A stretch of DNA of 56,106 nucleotides from Nonomuraea sp. SBT364 (GTDB taxonomy: Bacteria; Actinomycetota; Actinomycetes; Streptosporangiales; Streptosporangiaceae). Every line of letters begins with the position of its first letter. The stretch's first letter is position 1. The translations under genes were made by a program, and so were the position numbers. The notes beneath the pieces are model-generated. The model was not told where the DNA came from and did not search any database. It worked only from the letters and a program-made list of their open reading frames with translations. Of this stretch, positions 1 through 9,934 are shown in pieces. The stretch is from assembly GCF_001083785.1 (NCBI RefSeq), contig NZ_LAVL01000045.1:29105-85210 (forward strand), in the 5' to 3' direction.

Positions 1-162
1 CCCTCGCCCAGCAAGCGCCGGGCCTGCCCCCCCGCCCTGGGCGACGTCATCCTGGCCACCACCGAAGAGGGCAAGGAGATCCTGGAGTACGGCCGGGACA
101 AGCAGCCCTGGCCCCCCAAGCCCGCCACCGCCGTGGACGAGCCGCTCTTCGCCCTGGGGTGA
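1..162 (+). CDS. C-terminal fragment of probable lipoprotein LpqB
   Basis: The reading frame is open from base 1 and ends at the TGA at 160-162. It encodes the last 53 residues of a protein that begins outside the window, ending DEPLFALG. The fragment has no diagnostic motif; the stretch DVILATTEEGKEILEYG resembles the last beta-propeller strand of a surface lipoprotein. In actinobacteria the usual order is mtrA-mtrB-lpqB-comF-hpf-secA, and the next genes here are comF, hpf and secA, so LpqB (the lipoprotein that modulates the MtrAB two-component system) is the best guess. This rests on gene order rather than on sequence. Confidence 0.5.
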   Translation, partial: PSPSKRRACPPALGDVILATTEEGKEILEYGRDKQPWPPKPATAVDEPLFALG

Positions 163-280
163 GCCGATTGTCGGTGGTCACCGGCATCATGGGCGGCGTG
201 CTGAACGCCGTGCTCGACCTCGTCCTGCCGCACCCCCGGCCGGGCTGCCCGACTGCTGGTCGGCCGCCCCCTACACGAGC

Positions 281-823
281 GTGCTCCGCCGGGCCGTCGT
301 CGCCTACAAGGAGCGCGGCGAGGCGGCGCTGGCCGCCGTCCTGGCGGAGCTGCTGGCTTTCACCGCGCTGAGCGCCGTCAGCGCGTACGGCCGGGCCGCG
401 AGCTACGCGGTGGTCCCGGTGCCGAGCGCCCGGCGCTCGCTCAGGGGCCGGGGGCACGACGCGGTCGGCACGCTGGCCGCGCTGGCCGTGCGGCGCCTGA
501 GAGCCCGCGGGCTCGACGTCACACTCCGGCCCGCGCTCGGGCAGGCACGACGGGTGGCCGACCAGGCGGGCCTGAGTGCCACGGAGCGGGCCGCCAACCT
601 CGCTGCCTCCCTCCGCGTCCGGTCGCCCGCCGAAGTGCCGTCAGCGACGCCTGTGCTGCTCGTGGACGACATCGTCACGACGGGCGCCACCCTGTCCGAG
701 GCCGCCAGAGCGCTCCGGGCCGCCGGCTCGCCGGTGCCGCTCGCCATCACCGTCGGCGCGACCCCGCGCGCCTTCCCCGTCGCCGCGCCGACACGCCGAG
801 AAGTTCGGGAACGATTCCGGTGA
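281..823 (+). CDS. comF: ComF-like phosphoribosyltransferase, N-terminus disrupted
   Basis: The product is a ComF/GntX-type phosphoribosyltransferase. The PRPP-binding loop LLVDDIVTTGAT is near the C-terminus, and the family motif AYKERGE is at the start. The annotated GTG at 281 gives 180 residues. It lacks the usual N-terminal CxxC zinc motifs. A typical ComF N-terminus (VLNAVLDLVLP) is present just upstream at about 201-230 but in a different frame (ORF from GTG 159 or ATG 189). The residues expected just before the GTG (LPDCWSAAPY, about 245-274) are in the 281 frame, which has no start codon upstream. A small deletion or frameshift, or a sequencing error, in 225-250 is therefore likely. 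The gene may be translated only as the short form, or be decaying. Family assignment is firm; functionality is uncertain. Confidence 0.75.
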   Translation: MLRRAVVAYKERGEAALAAVLAELLAFTALSAVSAYGRAASYAVVPVPSARRSLRGRGHDAVGTLAALAVRRLRARGLDVTLRPALGQARRVADQAGLSATERAANLAASLRVRSPAEVPSATPVLLVDDIVTTGATLSEAARALRAAGSPVPLAITVGATPRAFPVAAPTRREVRERFR

Positions 824-1017
824 CGGTCGGTAAAGAAAGATCCAAGTCCGCCGCCTCCCTCCTGGGCCACATGTCCGTAACCCTTCGCGGGGGTAGGGCA
901 GCTCAGAGGGGCGATGTCCCGTACGGATAAGGGATGCGGGCGCCGTAACCGGCCATCTGTCACGCCCGCAACACCGTACGAAAATCACAGAAAGTGATCC
1001 TTTGTCCGATCCCCCGG

Positions 1018-1046
1018 CTGACATTCGCCGCCGATCCGGATAGCGT
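1018..1046 (+). promoter_or_regulatory. Probable vegetative promoter of hpf
   Basis: CTGACA at 1018-1023 is separated by exactly 17 nt from TAGCGT at 1041-1046, a good match to the actinobacterial housekeeping sigma consensus. Transcription would start near 1053, giving hpf a leader of about 380 nt. Not tested; inferred from hexamers and spacing only. Confidence 0.45.
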
Positions 1047-1052
1047 CTGAAC

Positions 1053-1434
1053 ATGGCACCCGTTCGGGTCCGTGGTTGCGCAGGGCCGGGGCTCCCGGCT
1101 CCGCTAGCCGATGCCAGCCGCAGGCAAAACGGTCCACGTAAGGCGACTCTTTGTCGACCGATCACGGTGCGGCTTAGGGGTAAGTCCTGCCTCCCCGGGG
1201 GTCCAGATGTCCCCCGTCAGGAGAGAAGGGCAGTAGTGGCAATAGAGCTGCGAAATCCTCAGCAGGCGAATGTGGGGTCGAAGACCAGGTCGGCCGGGCG
1301 GGTGCCACTCGAGTTCCCGGTGACGAGTCGGCGGAAGAGGGTAACGGTGACAGAGAGGCAGACAGAAGACCCCGCCCGGCATGCACGTCGTCGGGCGCTC
1401 TTTCTCAGTCGTTAGACCGAAGGGGGGCTGTTGC
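1053..1434 (+). promoter_or_regulatory. Long 5' leader upstream of hpf
   Basis: This GC-rich untranslated stretch lies between the predicted promoter and the hpf start. It holds several short inverted segments, for example GGGGCTCCCGGCTCC near 1087 and CCCCGGGGGTCC near 1194. I do not recognise a known riboswitch consensus in it. It contains one possible small ORF (see 1235-1415). The rest of the 824-1434 gap shows no gene. It could be a structured regulatory leader or simply a distal promoter. Confidence 0.3.
1235..1415 (+). CDS. Possible small basic protein or leader ORF, unknown
   Basis: A GTG at 1235 is preceded by a strong Shine-Dalgarno-like AGGAGAGAAGG (about 1218-1229). It opens a 59-codon frame ending with TAG at 1413-1415, just 19 nt before the hpf start. 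The product would begin MAIELRNPQQANVG and be rich in Arg and Lys. Codon use is atypical for this genome: third positions include ATA, CGA, AAT and CCT, which argues against an old coding gene. I recognise no family. It could be a regulatory upstream ORF for hpf or a chance frame. Confidence 0.22.
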
Positions 1435-2097
1435 ATGGACATCATCGTCAAGGGCCGGCACACAGGAGTGAGTGAGCGGTTCCGCGACCACGTGACGACC
1501 AAGCTGGCCAGGATCGAACGTCTGGACAACAAACTCATCCGAGTCGATGTGGAGGTGTCGAAGGAGCGCAACCCGCGCCTCGCCGACCAGCGTGAGCGCG
1601 TCGAGCTCACCATTCACTCGCGAGGGCCCGCCATCCGCGCAGAGGCCTCCGCCGACGACCGATTCGCCGCCCTCGACCTCGCCATGGACAAGCTGGAAGG
1701 CCGTCTCCGGCGGCTCGCCGACCGGCGCAAGGTCCATCACGGCAACCACAGCCAGCCCTCGCTGGCGGAGATCACCGCGACGCTGCCCGACCTGCCGGCG
1801 GCCCCACCGCAGCAGCCGGCCGCCGTCCCCGCGCAGCCCGAGCCCGAAGCGGACCGGCTGCCCGACGACGAGCAGTACGACGACATCGTCCCCATCGAGA
1901 TGGACGGCGACGGGCCGCTCATCGTGAGGGAGAAGTACCACAAAGCCGAACCCATGACCATCGATCAGGCTCTGCTGGAGATGGAGCTGGTCGGGCACGA
2001 CTTCTATCTGTTCCGTGACAAGGAGAGCGGCCAGCCGTGCGTCGTCTACAACCGGCGCGGTTACAACTACGGCGTGTTGCGGCTCGTGGAGCCCTGA
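1435..2097 (+). CDS. hpf: Long-form ribosome hibernation promoting factor (HPF)
   Basis: This 220-residue protein has the two domains of long HPF. The N-terminal S30AE/RaiA fold (about 1-100, starting MDIIVKGRHTGVSERF) binds the 30S subunit in the mRNA/tRNA channel. The C-terminal dimerisation domain (about 160-220: IVREKYHKAEPMTIDQALLE and YNRRGYNYGVLRL) brings two ribosomes together as inactive 100S dimers. A Pro/Gln-rich linker separates them. I chose ATG 1435, behind GAAGGGGGG, over the longer frame from 1381, because family members begin MDIIVKGR. It sits between comF and a response regulator, the usual actinobacterial order. Confidence 0.93.
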   Translation: MDIIVKGRHTGVSERFRDHVTTKLARIERLDNKLIRVDVEVSKERNPRLADQRERVELTIHSRGPAIRAEASADDRFAALDLAMDKLEGRLRRLADRRKVHHGNHSQPSLAEITATLPDLPAAPPQQPAAVPAQPEPEADRLPDDEQYDDIVPIEMDGDGPLIVREKYHKAEPMTIDQALLEMELVGHDFYLFRDKESGQPCVVYNRRGYNYGVLRLVEP

Positions 2098-2192
2098 TCA
2101 CGGCCCAAAAGATCTTCTCGACCACCCCCGGACCGCGGTTCCCGTGTCATCATGGCGGTCCGACGGCTCTGGCCCCCCGACGAGGAGGAGAC

Positions 2193-2273
2193 GTGAGCGA
2201 GCTCAGTCAGGCGCAGTTGAGCGAGCGAAGCGCGTACACAGCGGTCGCGAGGCGGATCTGGGAGGCTTCGTGA
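2193..2273 (+). CDS. 26-codon upstream ORF coupled to the response regulator
   Basis: GTG at 2193 follows a very strong SD (GAGGAGGAG, 2182-2190). It opens a 26-codon frame (start MSELSQAQLSERSAY) whose TGA at 2271-2273 overlaps the GTG start (2270) of the response regulator. This geometry is typical of translational coupling. The DNA includes the repetitive AGCGAGC/GAGCGAAGCG pattern often seen between actinomycete genes, so it could also be non-coding repeat DNA. No known family. Confidence 0.35.
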   Translation: MSELSQAQLSERSAYTAVARRIWEAS

Positions 2274-2968
2274 CGGAGTCCGGCGAGCCCCGGCCCGCAG
2301 GCGGCGAGCCGATCCGCGTGCTGATCGTGGACGATCACGAGCTGATCCGGCGGAGCCTGGCGCTGGCTCTGGCCGCGGAACCAGACATCGAGGTGGTCGG
2401 CGAGGCGAGCGACGGGCAGGAGGCGGTCGAACTGGCCGACCGCCTCATGCCCGACGTGGCCCTGATGGACGTTCGCATGCCCCGCCAGGACGGGATCGAG
2501 GCCGCCAAGGGCATCAAGGCCTCCGTCCCGAGCACCCGCATCATCATGCTGACCGTCAGCGACGAGGAGGAGGACCTCTTCGAGGCCATCAAGGCCGGCG
2601 CGACGGGCTACCTGCTCAAGGACGTCCAGATCAACGACGTCCCGGCGGCGGTGCGCGGCGTGCACGAAGGGCAGTCGTTGATCAACCCGGCGATGGCGGC
2701 CAAGCTCATCAGCGAGTTCGCGAACATGAGCCGCAAGGAGAGCGAGCGCCCGCCCCAGCTCCCGGTCCCCAGGCTGACCGAGCGCGAGATGGAGGTGCTG
2801 CGCCTGGTGGCCAAGGGCATGAACAACCGGGAGATCGCCAAGCAGTTGTTCATCTCCGAGAACACGGTCAAGAACCACGTCCGCAACATCCTCGACAAGC
2901 TGCAGCTGCACTCCCGGATGGAGGCCGTGGTCTACGCGGTACGCGAACGCATGCTGGAGATCACCTAG
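2270..2968 (+). CDS. NarL/FixJ-family response regulator
   Basis: The product is a 232-residue two-component regulator. Its receiver domain (about 15-130) contains VLIVDDHELIRRSL, the phospho-acceptor Asp67 in LMDVRMP, and the conserved Lys in GYLLKD. Its C-terminal LuxR-type HTH (about 165-230) includes LTEREMEVLRLVAKGMNNREIA and SENTVKNHVRNIL. The start GTG 2270 has GGGAGG eight bases upstream and overlaps the stop of a 26-codon ORF. No histidine kinase lies beside it, so it is an orphan in this window. Position between hpf and secA is conserved in related actinomycetes. Targets cannot be read from the sequence. Confidence 0.9.
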   Translation: MTESGEPRPAGGEPIRVLIVDDHELIRRSLALALAAEPDIEVVGEASDGQEAVELADRLMPDVALMDVRMPRQDGIEAAKGIKASVPSTRIIMLTVSDEEEDLFEAIKAGATGYLLKDVQINDVPAAVRGVHEGQSLINPAMAAKLISEFANMSRKESERPPQLPVPRLTEREMEVLRLVAKGMNNREIAKQLFISENTVKNHVRNILDKLQLHSRMEAVVYAVRERMLEIT

Positions 2969-3084
2969 AGCCGCACCCCCTTCCTCACCTCCGGCCGACG
3001 CGCCACCCCAGCCCGTCCTCGGCTGACGCGGCGGGAGCGAGGGGTACGGCTGCACGGCGAGTGCTGCACGAGCGGCCGGCCCGG

Positions 3085-3146
3085 CCGGTGCGGCCGTGTG
3101 GCGGGTACGGCTGGTGTGTGCCGGTGTGGCCGTGTGGCGGGTGCGG
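3085..3146 (+). repeat. 26-bp direct repeat in a GTGTGGC-rich spacer
   Basis: Two 26-bp copies (3085-3110 and 3121-3146), differing at two bases, begin CCGGTG and contain GGCCGTGTGGCGGGT; they are separated by 10 bp. They lie in the 311-bp gap between the response regulator and the lipoprotein gene, in which I see no gene. Function unknown; probably slippage-prone DNA. Confidence 0.6.
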
Positions 3147-3279
3147 CGGGTGTGGCTGGAAGTGGGGCCTCCAGGCGGGCGGGGTCCTCGGCGACCGGGC
3201 ACAACCTCGGGTGGAGTCAGCCGGGTCGTGCGCGGGCCGGGTGACGTACGCGCACGTTCCCCCCGGCCCGAGGAGACCC

Positions 3280-3894
3280 ATGCCGATCCCCGCCCGAGCC
3301 TCCGCCGCGACCGCGCTGGCCGCTCTCACGGCCCTCGCCGCTCTCACGGCCCTCGCGGCCTGCTCCGCCCCGACGACCACGGGCTCGGCCGGGACCCCAG
3401 GTCCGGCCGGAACACCGGCCCCGGGCCGAACCTCCGGCGCGGACGGAACCCTTGGCACCCCGGGCACTCGGGGTACGGATGGCACCCCTGGTTCGGTGGG
3501 TGTGCCGGATTCGGGGGCGGCGTCGCCGGGGGCTCAGGCGGTGGAGGCCGCACCTCGGGACGGGAGCGAGCTGGCGGCCTGCCGGGACGCGGACTGCGAG
3601 GTCAGGGTGGAGGCCGGCGACCGGTTCGCGGTGGACGAGCGGCACGGTGTGGACCGGCTCACCGTAGCCTCCCTGGACGGCGACGGGGTGCGGATCGAGC
3701 TCCGCGGCTCCTCCGGAGGGCTGAGCGTGCGGGGGATGAGCATCAGCGTGAGCAGCTCGTGCGACAACGGCCGCTGCCACGACGTGGGAGCGCTGACCGT
3801 CCGGCCGGACACGCCGGGCCGGATCAACGACATGCGGCTGCGCCTGCGCGCCCTCACGGACGACGACGCGATCCTCGTCCTGTCGCCGCGCTGA
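3280..3894 (+). CDS. Small secreted lipoprotein, unknown function
   Basis: This 204-residue protein starts at ATG 3280 behind GAGGAGA. The N-terminus is an Ala/Leu-rich signal peptide ending in a lipobox (LTALAAC, Cys about residue 28), so it should be lipidated and surface-anchored. A low-complexity Gly/Thr/Pro linker (about 30-90) follows. The C-terminal domain (about 100-204) has four Cys (ACRDADCEV and SSCDNGRCHD) that probably form disulfides. I do not recognise the domain. The DNA encoding the signal peptide is itself a short direct repeat (GCTCTCACGGCCCTCG). Confidence 0.7.
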   Translation: MPIPARASAATALAALTALAALTALAACSAPTTTGSAGTPGPAGTPAPGRTSGADGTLGTPGTRGTDGTPGSVGVPDSGAASPGAQAVEAAPRDGSELAACRDADCEVRVEAGDRFAVDERHGVDRLTVASLDGDGVRIELRGSSGGLSVRGMSISVSSSCDNGRCHDVGALTVRPDTPGRINDMRLRLRALTDDDAILVLSPR

Positions 3895-3900
3895 CGAGCG

Positions 3901-4224
3901 TCAGGGCACGATCGGGAAGCGGTAGGTCAGGCCGGAGATGCGCAGCAGCCGGGTCATGAACGGCCGGAGGCCGGTCAGGGCGACCGTGATGCCGCGCGCC
4001 TTGGCGCGGCTCTGGGTGCCGATCAGGACGGCCAGCCCGCCGGCGTCGCAGAACGTCACCTGGGACAGGTCCAGGACGAGCAGGCCGTTGCTGTGGCTGA
4101 GGGTGTTCCACAGCCGCTGGCGCAGGGCCGGGCTGGTGAAGAGGTCGATCTCGCCGGACAGGCGCACGGTGGTGGGAACCGGCGGGCGGACGCTGTTGAG
4201 CGGGGCGGTGTCGATGACGGTCAT
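3901..4224 (-). CDS. STAS-domain anti-sigma factor antagonist-like protein
   Basis: The product is 107 residues and essentially one STAS domain (VRLSGEIDLFTSPALR to the C-terminus). Family members bind and neutralise anti-sigma kinases and are switched by phosphorylation of a Ser in a DSxG motif. Here the motif reads D60-A61-G62-G63, so the phosphorylatable serine is absent; such a protein could act constitutively or have another partner. The start ATG (4222-4224) has a plausible GGAG upstream. No kinase or sigma gene is adjacent. The neighbouring lipoprotein gene converges on it, with only 6 bp between stops. Confidence 0.82.
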   Translation of the reverse strand: MTVIDTAPLNSVRPPVPTTVRLSGEIDLFTSPALRQRLWNTLSHSNGLLVLDLSQVTFCDAGGLAVLIGTQSRAKARGITVALTGLRPFMTRLLRISGLTYRFPIVP

Positions 4225-4667
4225 GGATGTCTCCGTTCGGAGAAGTGAGATGGGATGAGGTGCCGGGGCCGGAGAGCGGTCGGTCGCCTGACTGGGCGAA
4301 TCGCTCCATCCGGGCCTGCGGACGGTGCATGGGTGGGCGGGCCGGCGTGCTGGCCGGCGATGGTCCTCTCGCCGCCCGGTCAAGGGGGCGAGCCGCCTGC
4401 CGGCATCACGGGCCTGCGATCGTCGCCCTGCGGCGCGACGCCCTTCCCCGGGGACGCTGGGCGCCGATCGGAACCTCGCGTGTGATCGGTGCCGGGTGGG
4501 GCTGAGGAGGCTGTGGTCGGCGGCGTTGGACGAGAGGTGAGCGTCGGCGTCATGCTCGCCTGCCCTCCGGCCCCGCGGAGCGGGCCCGATAGCGGTGCTT
4601 CGCCGGGGGCGACGCCGACCTGGGTGCCAACGCGCGAGGTGTCCTCGGTGCCTTGAGCCTAACCCAT
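4225..4667. other. Intergenic stretch with no recognisable gene
   Basis: About 440 bp upstream of the minus-strand STAS gene. The frames here are GC-driven shadows without start sites or protein-like composition. It presumably contains the STAS gene promoter, but I could not single out convincing hexamers. Confidence 0.4.
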
Positions 4668-4697
4668 GGTTTCCGGAGTCAGGCAATTCCGGAAACC
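4668..4697 (-). terminator. Hairpin 3' of the AlkZ-like gene, possible terminator
   Basis: A perfect 9-bp inverted repeat (GGTTTCCGG at 4668-4676 and CCGGAAACC at 4689-4697) with a 12-nt loop lies 12 bp beyond the stop of the minus-strand gene. There is no U-tract, which is common for actinomycete terminators. Confidence 0.45.
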
Positions 4698-4709
4698 GTT
4701 CGGTCTCGG

Positions 4710-5939
4710 TCAGGCCCCGCCGGTCATGGTCAGCAGGGGGGCGAGCTCCGGCGGGTCGGTGCGCTCGACGCGGACCGTGTCGCAGCCCACCCACTCGGCC
4801 GCCGACCAGAGGGCCTCGCGCAGCGCGTCGACCCATTTGGCGCTGGTCAGGCCGGGTTCGAGGCTGAGCTGCCTGGCGACCAGGGTGGAGCCTTCGCGGG
4901 CCGGGTCGACGCGGCCGATCAGGCGGCCACCGGCCAGCACCGGCATGGTGAAGTAGCCGTGCACCCGCTTGTGTTTGGGGACGTACAGCTCGAGTTGGTA
5001 GTTGAAGCCGAAGACGCGCTCGGTGCGGCCGCGGTGCCAGATCAGCGAGTCGAACGGCGACACCAGCGTGGTGCGGTGGCGGCCGCGCGGCTCGGACTCC
5101 AGGGCGGCGGGGTCGGCCCAGGCGTTGGGGGCCGAACTCGCCGGGACGGATTTGCCGGATCTGACTGCTCTGACGGAGGGCCAGCCCGCCACGTGCACGG
5201 GGACGAGGCCGGCGGCGCCGCTGAGCAGGGCTTCGTCGAGGATGGCGCTGTGACGGCCGGTGAGGCGGAGGAAGTCGATCAGGTCGCCGCGCGTCGCGAC
5301 GCCGAGGGAGCGGCCGGCGATGGCGGCCAGGCGGGTGATGCACTCCTCGTCCGTGAGGTCCTCGGCCAGGAGGGCGGCGGGGACGGCGCGCTCGGCGACG
5401 TCGTAGACGCGGCGCCAGCCGACCCGGCGGGCGCAGACGAGCTCGCCGATGTCGAGCAGCCACTCCAGGCCGATCTTGGAGTCGGACCAGTCCCACCAGG
5501 GGCCGCCGTTCTTGGCGCCGCCGACGTCGGAGGTGGTCAGCGGGCCGGAGTCGCGCGCCTGCTGGAGCAGCTTGTCGACGTGGTCGGGCACCTCGTGCCA
5601 GCGGTAGCGGCGATCCCGGTAGGCGCGGCGCCTGAACGCGAACAGCGGCCAGTGCTCGATGGGCAGGATGCACGCGGCATGGCACCAGTATTCGAAGCTC
5701 TGGGCGGGATTGTGCCAGTAGGCGCGCTCGACGGCCTGACGGCCCACCGCGCCCAGGCGCGCGTAGGCGACCAGCTCGTGGGAGCGGGCGAGCACCGAGA
5801 TCGTGTCGAGCTGGACCGCGCCGAGCCGGCGGAGCATCGCGTAAGTCCCGCCCCGGCGCGCGTCCGCGCCCACGAAGCCCTGGGCGCGCAGGATGAGGCG
5901 GCGCGCCTCCTCGGGGGACAAGGCGGTCATAGTGGCCAT
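4710..5939 (-). CDS. AlkZ/YcaQ-like winged-helix DNA glycosylase-family protein
   Basis: This 409-residue protein belongs to the HTH_42 (winged-helix, YcaQ/AlkZ) family. Members such as E. coli YcaQ excise crosslinked or alkylated bases, using a short QxD or QxQ active-site motif. Here Q43-L44-D45 lies in GAVQLDTISVLARSHELV, matching the QxD (YcaQ) type. Family landmarks include SPFDSLIWHRGRTERVFGF and the C-terminal GRVDPARE. The start is ATG 5937-5939, with a second ATG three codons in. It is monocistronic by spacing. A DNA-repair role is inferred from the family; the substrate is unknown. Confidence 0.82.
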   Translation of the reverse strand: MATMTALSPEEARRLILRAQGFVGADARRGGTYAMLRRLGAVQLDTISVLARSHELVAYARLGAVGRQAVERAYWHNPAQSFEYWCHAACILPIEHWPLFAFRRRAYRDRRYRWHEVPDHVDKLLQQARDSGPLTTSDVGGAKNGGPWWDWSDSKIGLEWLLDIGELVCARRVGWRRVYDVAERAVPAALLAEDLTDEECITRLAAIAGRSLGVATRGDLIDFLRLTGRHSAILDEALLSGAAGLVPVHVAGWPSVRAVRSGKSVPASSAPNAWADPAALESEPRGRHRTTLVSPFDSLIWHRGRTERVFGFNYQLELYVPKHKRVHGYFTMPVLAGGRLIGRVDPAREGSTLVARQLSLEPGLTSAKWVDALREALWSAAEWVGCDTVRVERTDPPELAPLLTMTGGA

Positions 5940-6039
5940 TCCGTACGGCGAAGCATGCCGGAATGCTAGCGAGGGGCACCGACAGAAAGTTCGATGCCCG
6001 TTTCGGGGGCTGACGGGCCCGAGGGATGGGCCCTGAAGG

Positions 6040-6300
6040 TCAGCGGTGGTCTTCGGCGCGCATGCCCACCCGGGGAGCGTCGATCACGACATCGGTGAAG
6101 ATGTCGAACACCAGGGCGAGGATGCCGCCCACGACGAAGAGCCCGACGCCGACCCACACGATCGGCCAGTTGGCGGCGGTGAGACCGAAGCCGCCCACGA
6201 TGGTGCCCACCAGCATCACCGTCACGGCGAGCCACGAGGACGCGCGGCCGCCGTGGCTGCCGAGGTTCTCGGTCTGCTCCGACTTCTGCCCCTCAACCAT
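6040..6300 (-). CDS. Small two-helix membrane protein (DUF6704-like)
   Basis: This 86-residue protein has a polar N-terminus carrying HGG, then two closely spaced hydrophobic helices (WLAVTVMLVGTIVGGFGL and VWVGVGLFVVGGILALVF). The start ATG (6298-6300) is preceded on its strand by AAGGA. The HGx...SW motif followed by a helical hairpin resembles small conserved actinobacterial membrane proteins (DUF6704-type; assignment from memory, moderate). It is divergent from secA, with a 225-bp shared upstream region. Function unknown. Confidence 0.68.
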   Translation of the reverse strand: MVEGQKSEQTENLGSHGGRASSWLAVTVMLVGTIVGGFGLTAANWPIVWVGVGLFVVGGILALVFDIFTDVVIDAPRVGMRAEDHR

Positions 6301-6525
6301 GACAAATCCTTCCTTTGCCGGAAATCCCGTTTATCGGTGCGAACCGGCGGTCAACCGGCATACTCTCTGCCTAGCCCCCCATTCTCCCAGACGTGGTACG
6401 CGCCCTTGTCGCCACGGTGGCTGTGTCTGGTTGCAGAACCGCCTACGATGGCTACGGGGAAGTTTGTCTCGGCCTCTCCTCCTGGCGGCGCCGCCGGGGA
6501 AGACCTGCGAGGAGCTTTACATAAA

Positions 6526-9315
<2,790 letters not shown>

Positions 9316-9325
9316 CGGTCTCCCC

Positions 9326-9364
9326 GGAACGGCCCCCGCCCCTCATCGGAGCGGGGGCCGTTCC
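9326..9364. terminator. Bidirectional terminator hairpin after secA
   Basis: Perfect 14-bp inverted repeat: GGAACGGCCCCCGC at 9326-9339 and its complement at 9351-9364, with an 11-nt loop. It starts 11 bp after the secA stop and lies between two converging genes, so it can serve both. Confidence 0.8.
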
Positions 9365-9403
9365 ATGCCCGGGGCTGCGTGCCGTGCAGCCGGGTGGGCC
9401 GCT

Positions 9404-9781
9404 TCAGGCCGTCTCGAAGTCCGTGCAGAGCCACTGGACGCCGCGCCGCTCCAGCCGTACGGCCAGGACGCGGCTGCGGTCGCCGCAGTGGACCAGGAGG
9501 CACATCTCGATGGCCCCGTCTCGGGGCTCCTTGACGTGGGGGACGCCCACGAAGGGCGGCCGGGGTGTGTCGATCATGCGGCCGGCCCGGACCAGCTCCC
9601 GGTAGGCCCGGTCGGTGAGCCGGTCGACGAGCGTCTCCGGCGGCCGGCGGCCCGCGAGGACCTCCGCCAGGGCCTGGCCGAGCTGCCGGAGCCTGCGCTC
9701 GTCGGGCGGGGCGCCGGGGGCGCCCCACACCAGGGGGTGGGAGGTCAGGGCCAGCGATCCGTGGGTGTCGTGCGAAGGCAT
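9404..9781 (-). CDS. Rv3235-family (DUF6459-like) protein
   Basis: This 125-residue protein matches the actinobacterial Rv3235/DUF6459 type: a helical segment (RRLRQLGQALAEVLAGRRPPETL), then a beta-rich C-terminus with VLAVRLERRGVQWLC. Members sit next to secA in many actinobacteria, as here. I chose ATG 9779-9781, which has GGAGG six bases upstream, over the longer frame from 9844. No catalytic residues are evident. Function unknown; possibly linked to the Sec region by location only. Confidence 0.72.
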   Translation of the reverse strand: MPSHDTHGSLALTSHPLVWGAPGAPPDERRLRQLGQALAEVLAGRRPPETLVDRLTDRAYRELVRAGRMIDTPRPPFVGVPHVKEPRDGAIEMCLLVHCGDRSRVLAVRLERRGVQWLCTDFETA

Positions 9782-9934
9782 GGGTCCTCCAACAGGGGGC
9801 GACAGATCGGTACTAGGAGGTTTCGGCGCGGACGGCAGATACATCCGCCGCCAACTTCCTCGATGCGTGTCCCGGTATGCGGCGGCCGGCGTAGAAGGTC
9901 ACCGGAAGCTGGAGCGGGTCGGCGGCCTTTCGGG

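Noticed and set aside
1053..1434. c-di-AMP or cobalamin riboswitch in the hpf leader
   Set aside because: No match to the conserved core sequences I know for either class.
3901..5979. Very long minus-strand ORF (692 codons) running through both minus-strand genes
   Set aside because: It is out of frame with the recognised AlkZ-like protein, is Arg/Pro/His-rich without motifs, and only its final 107 codons (STAS) look like a protein. High GC keeps antisense and alternative frames open.
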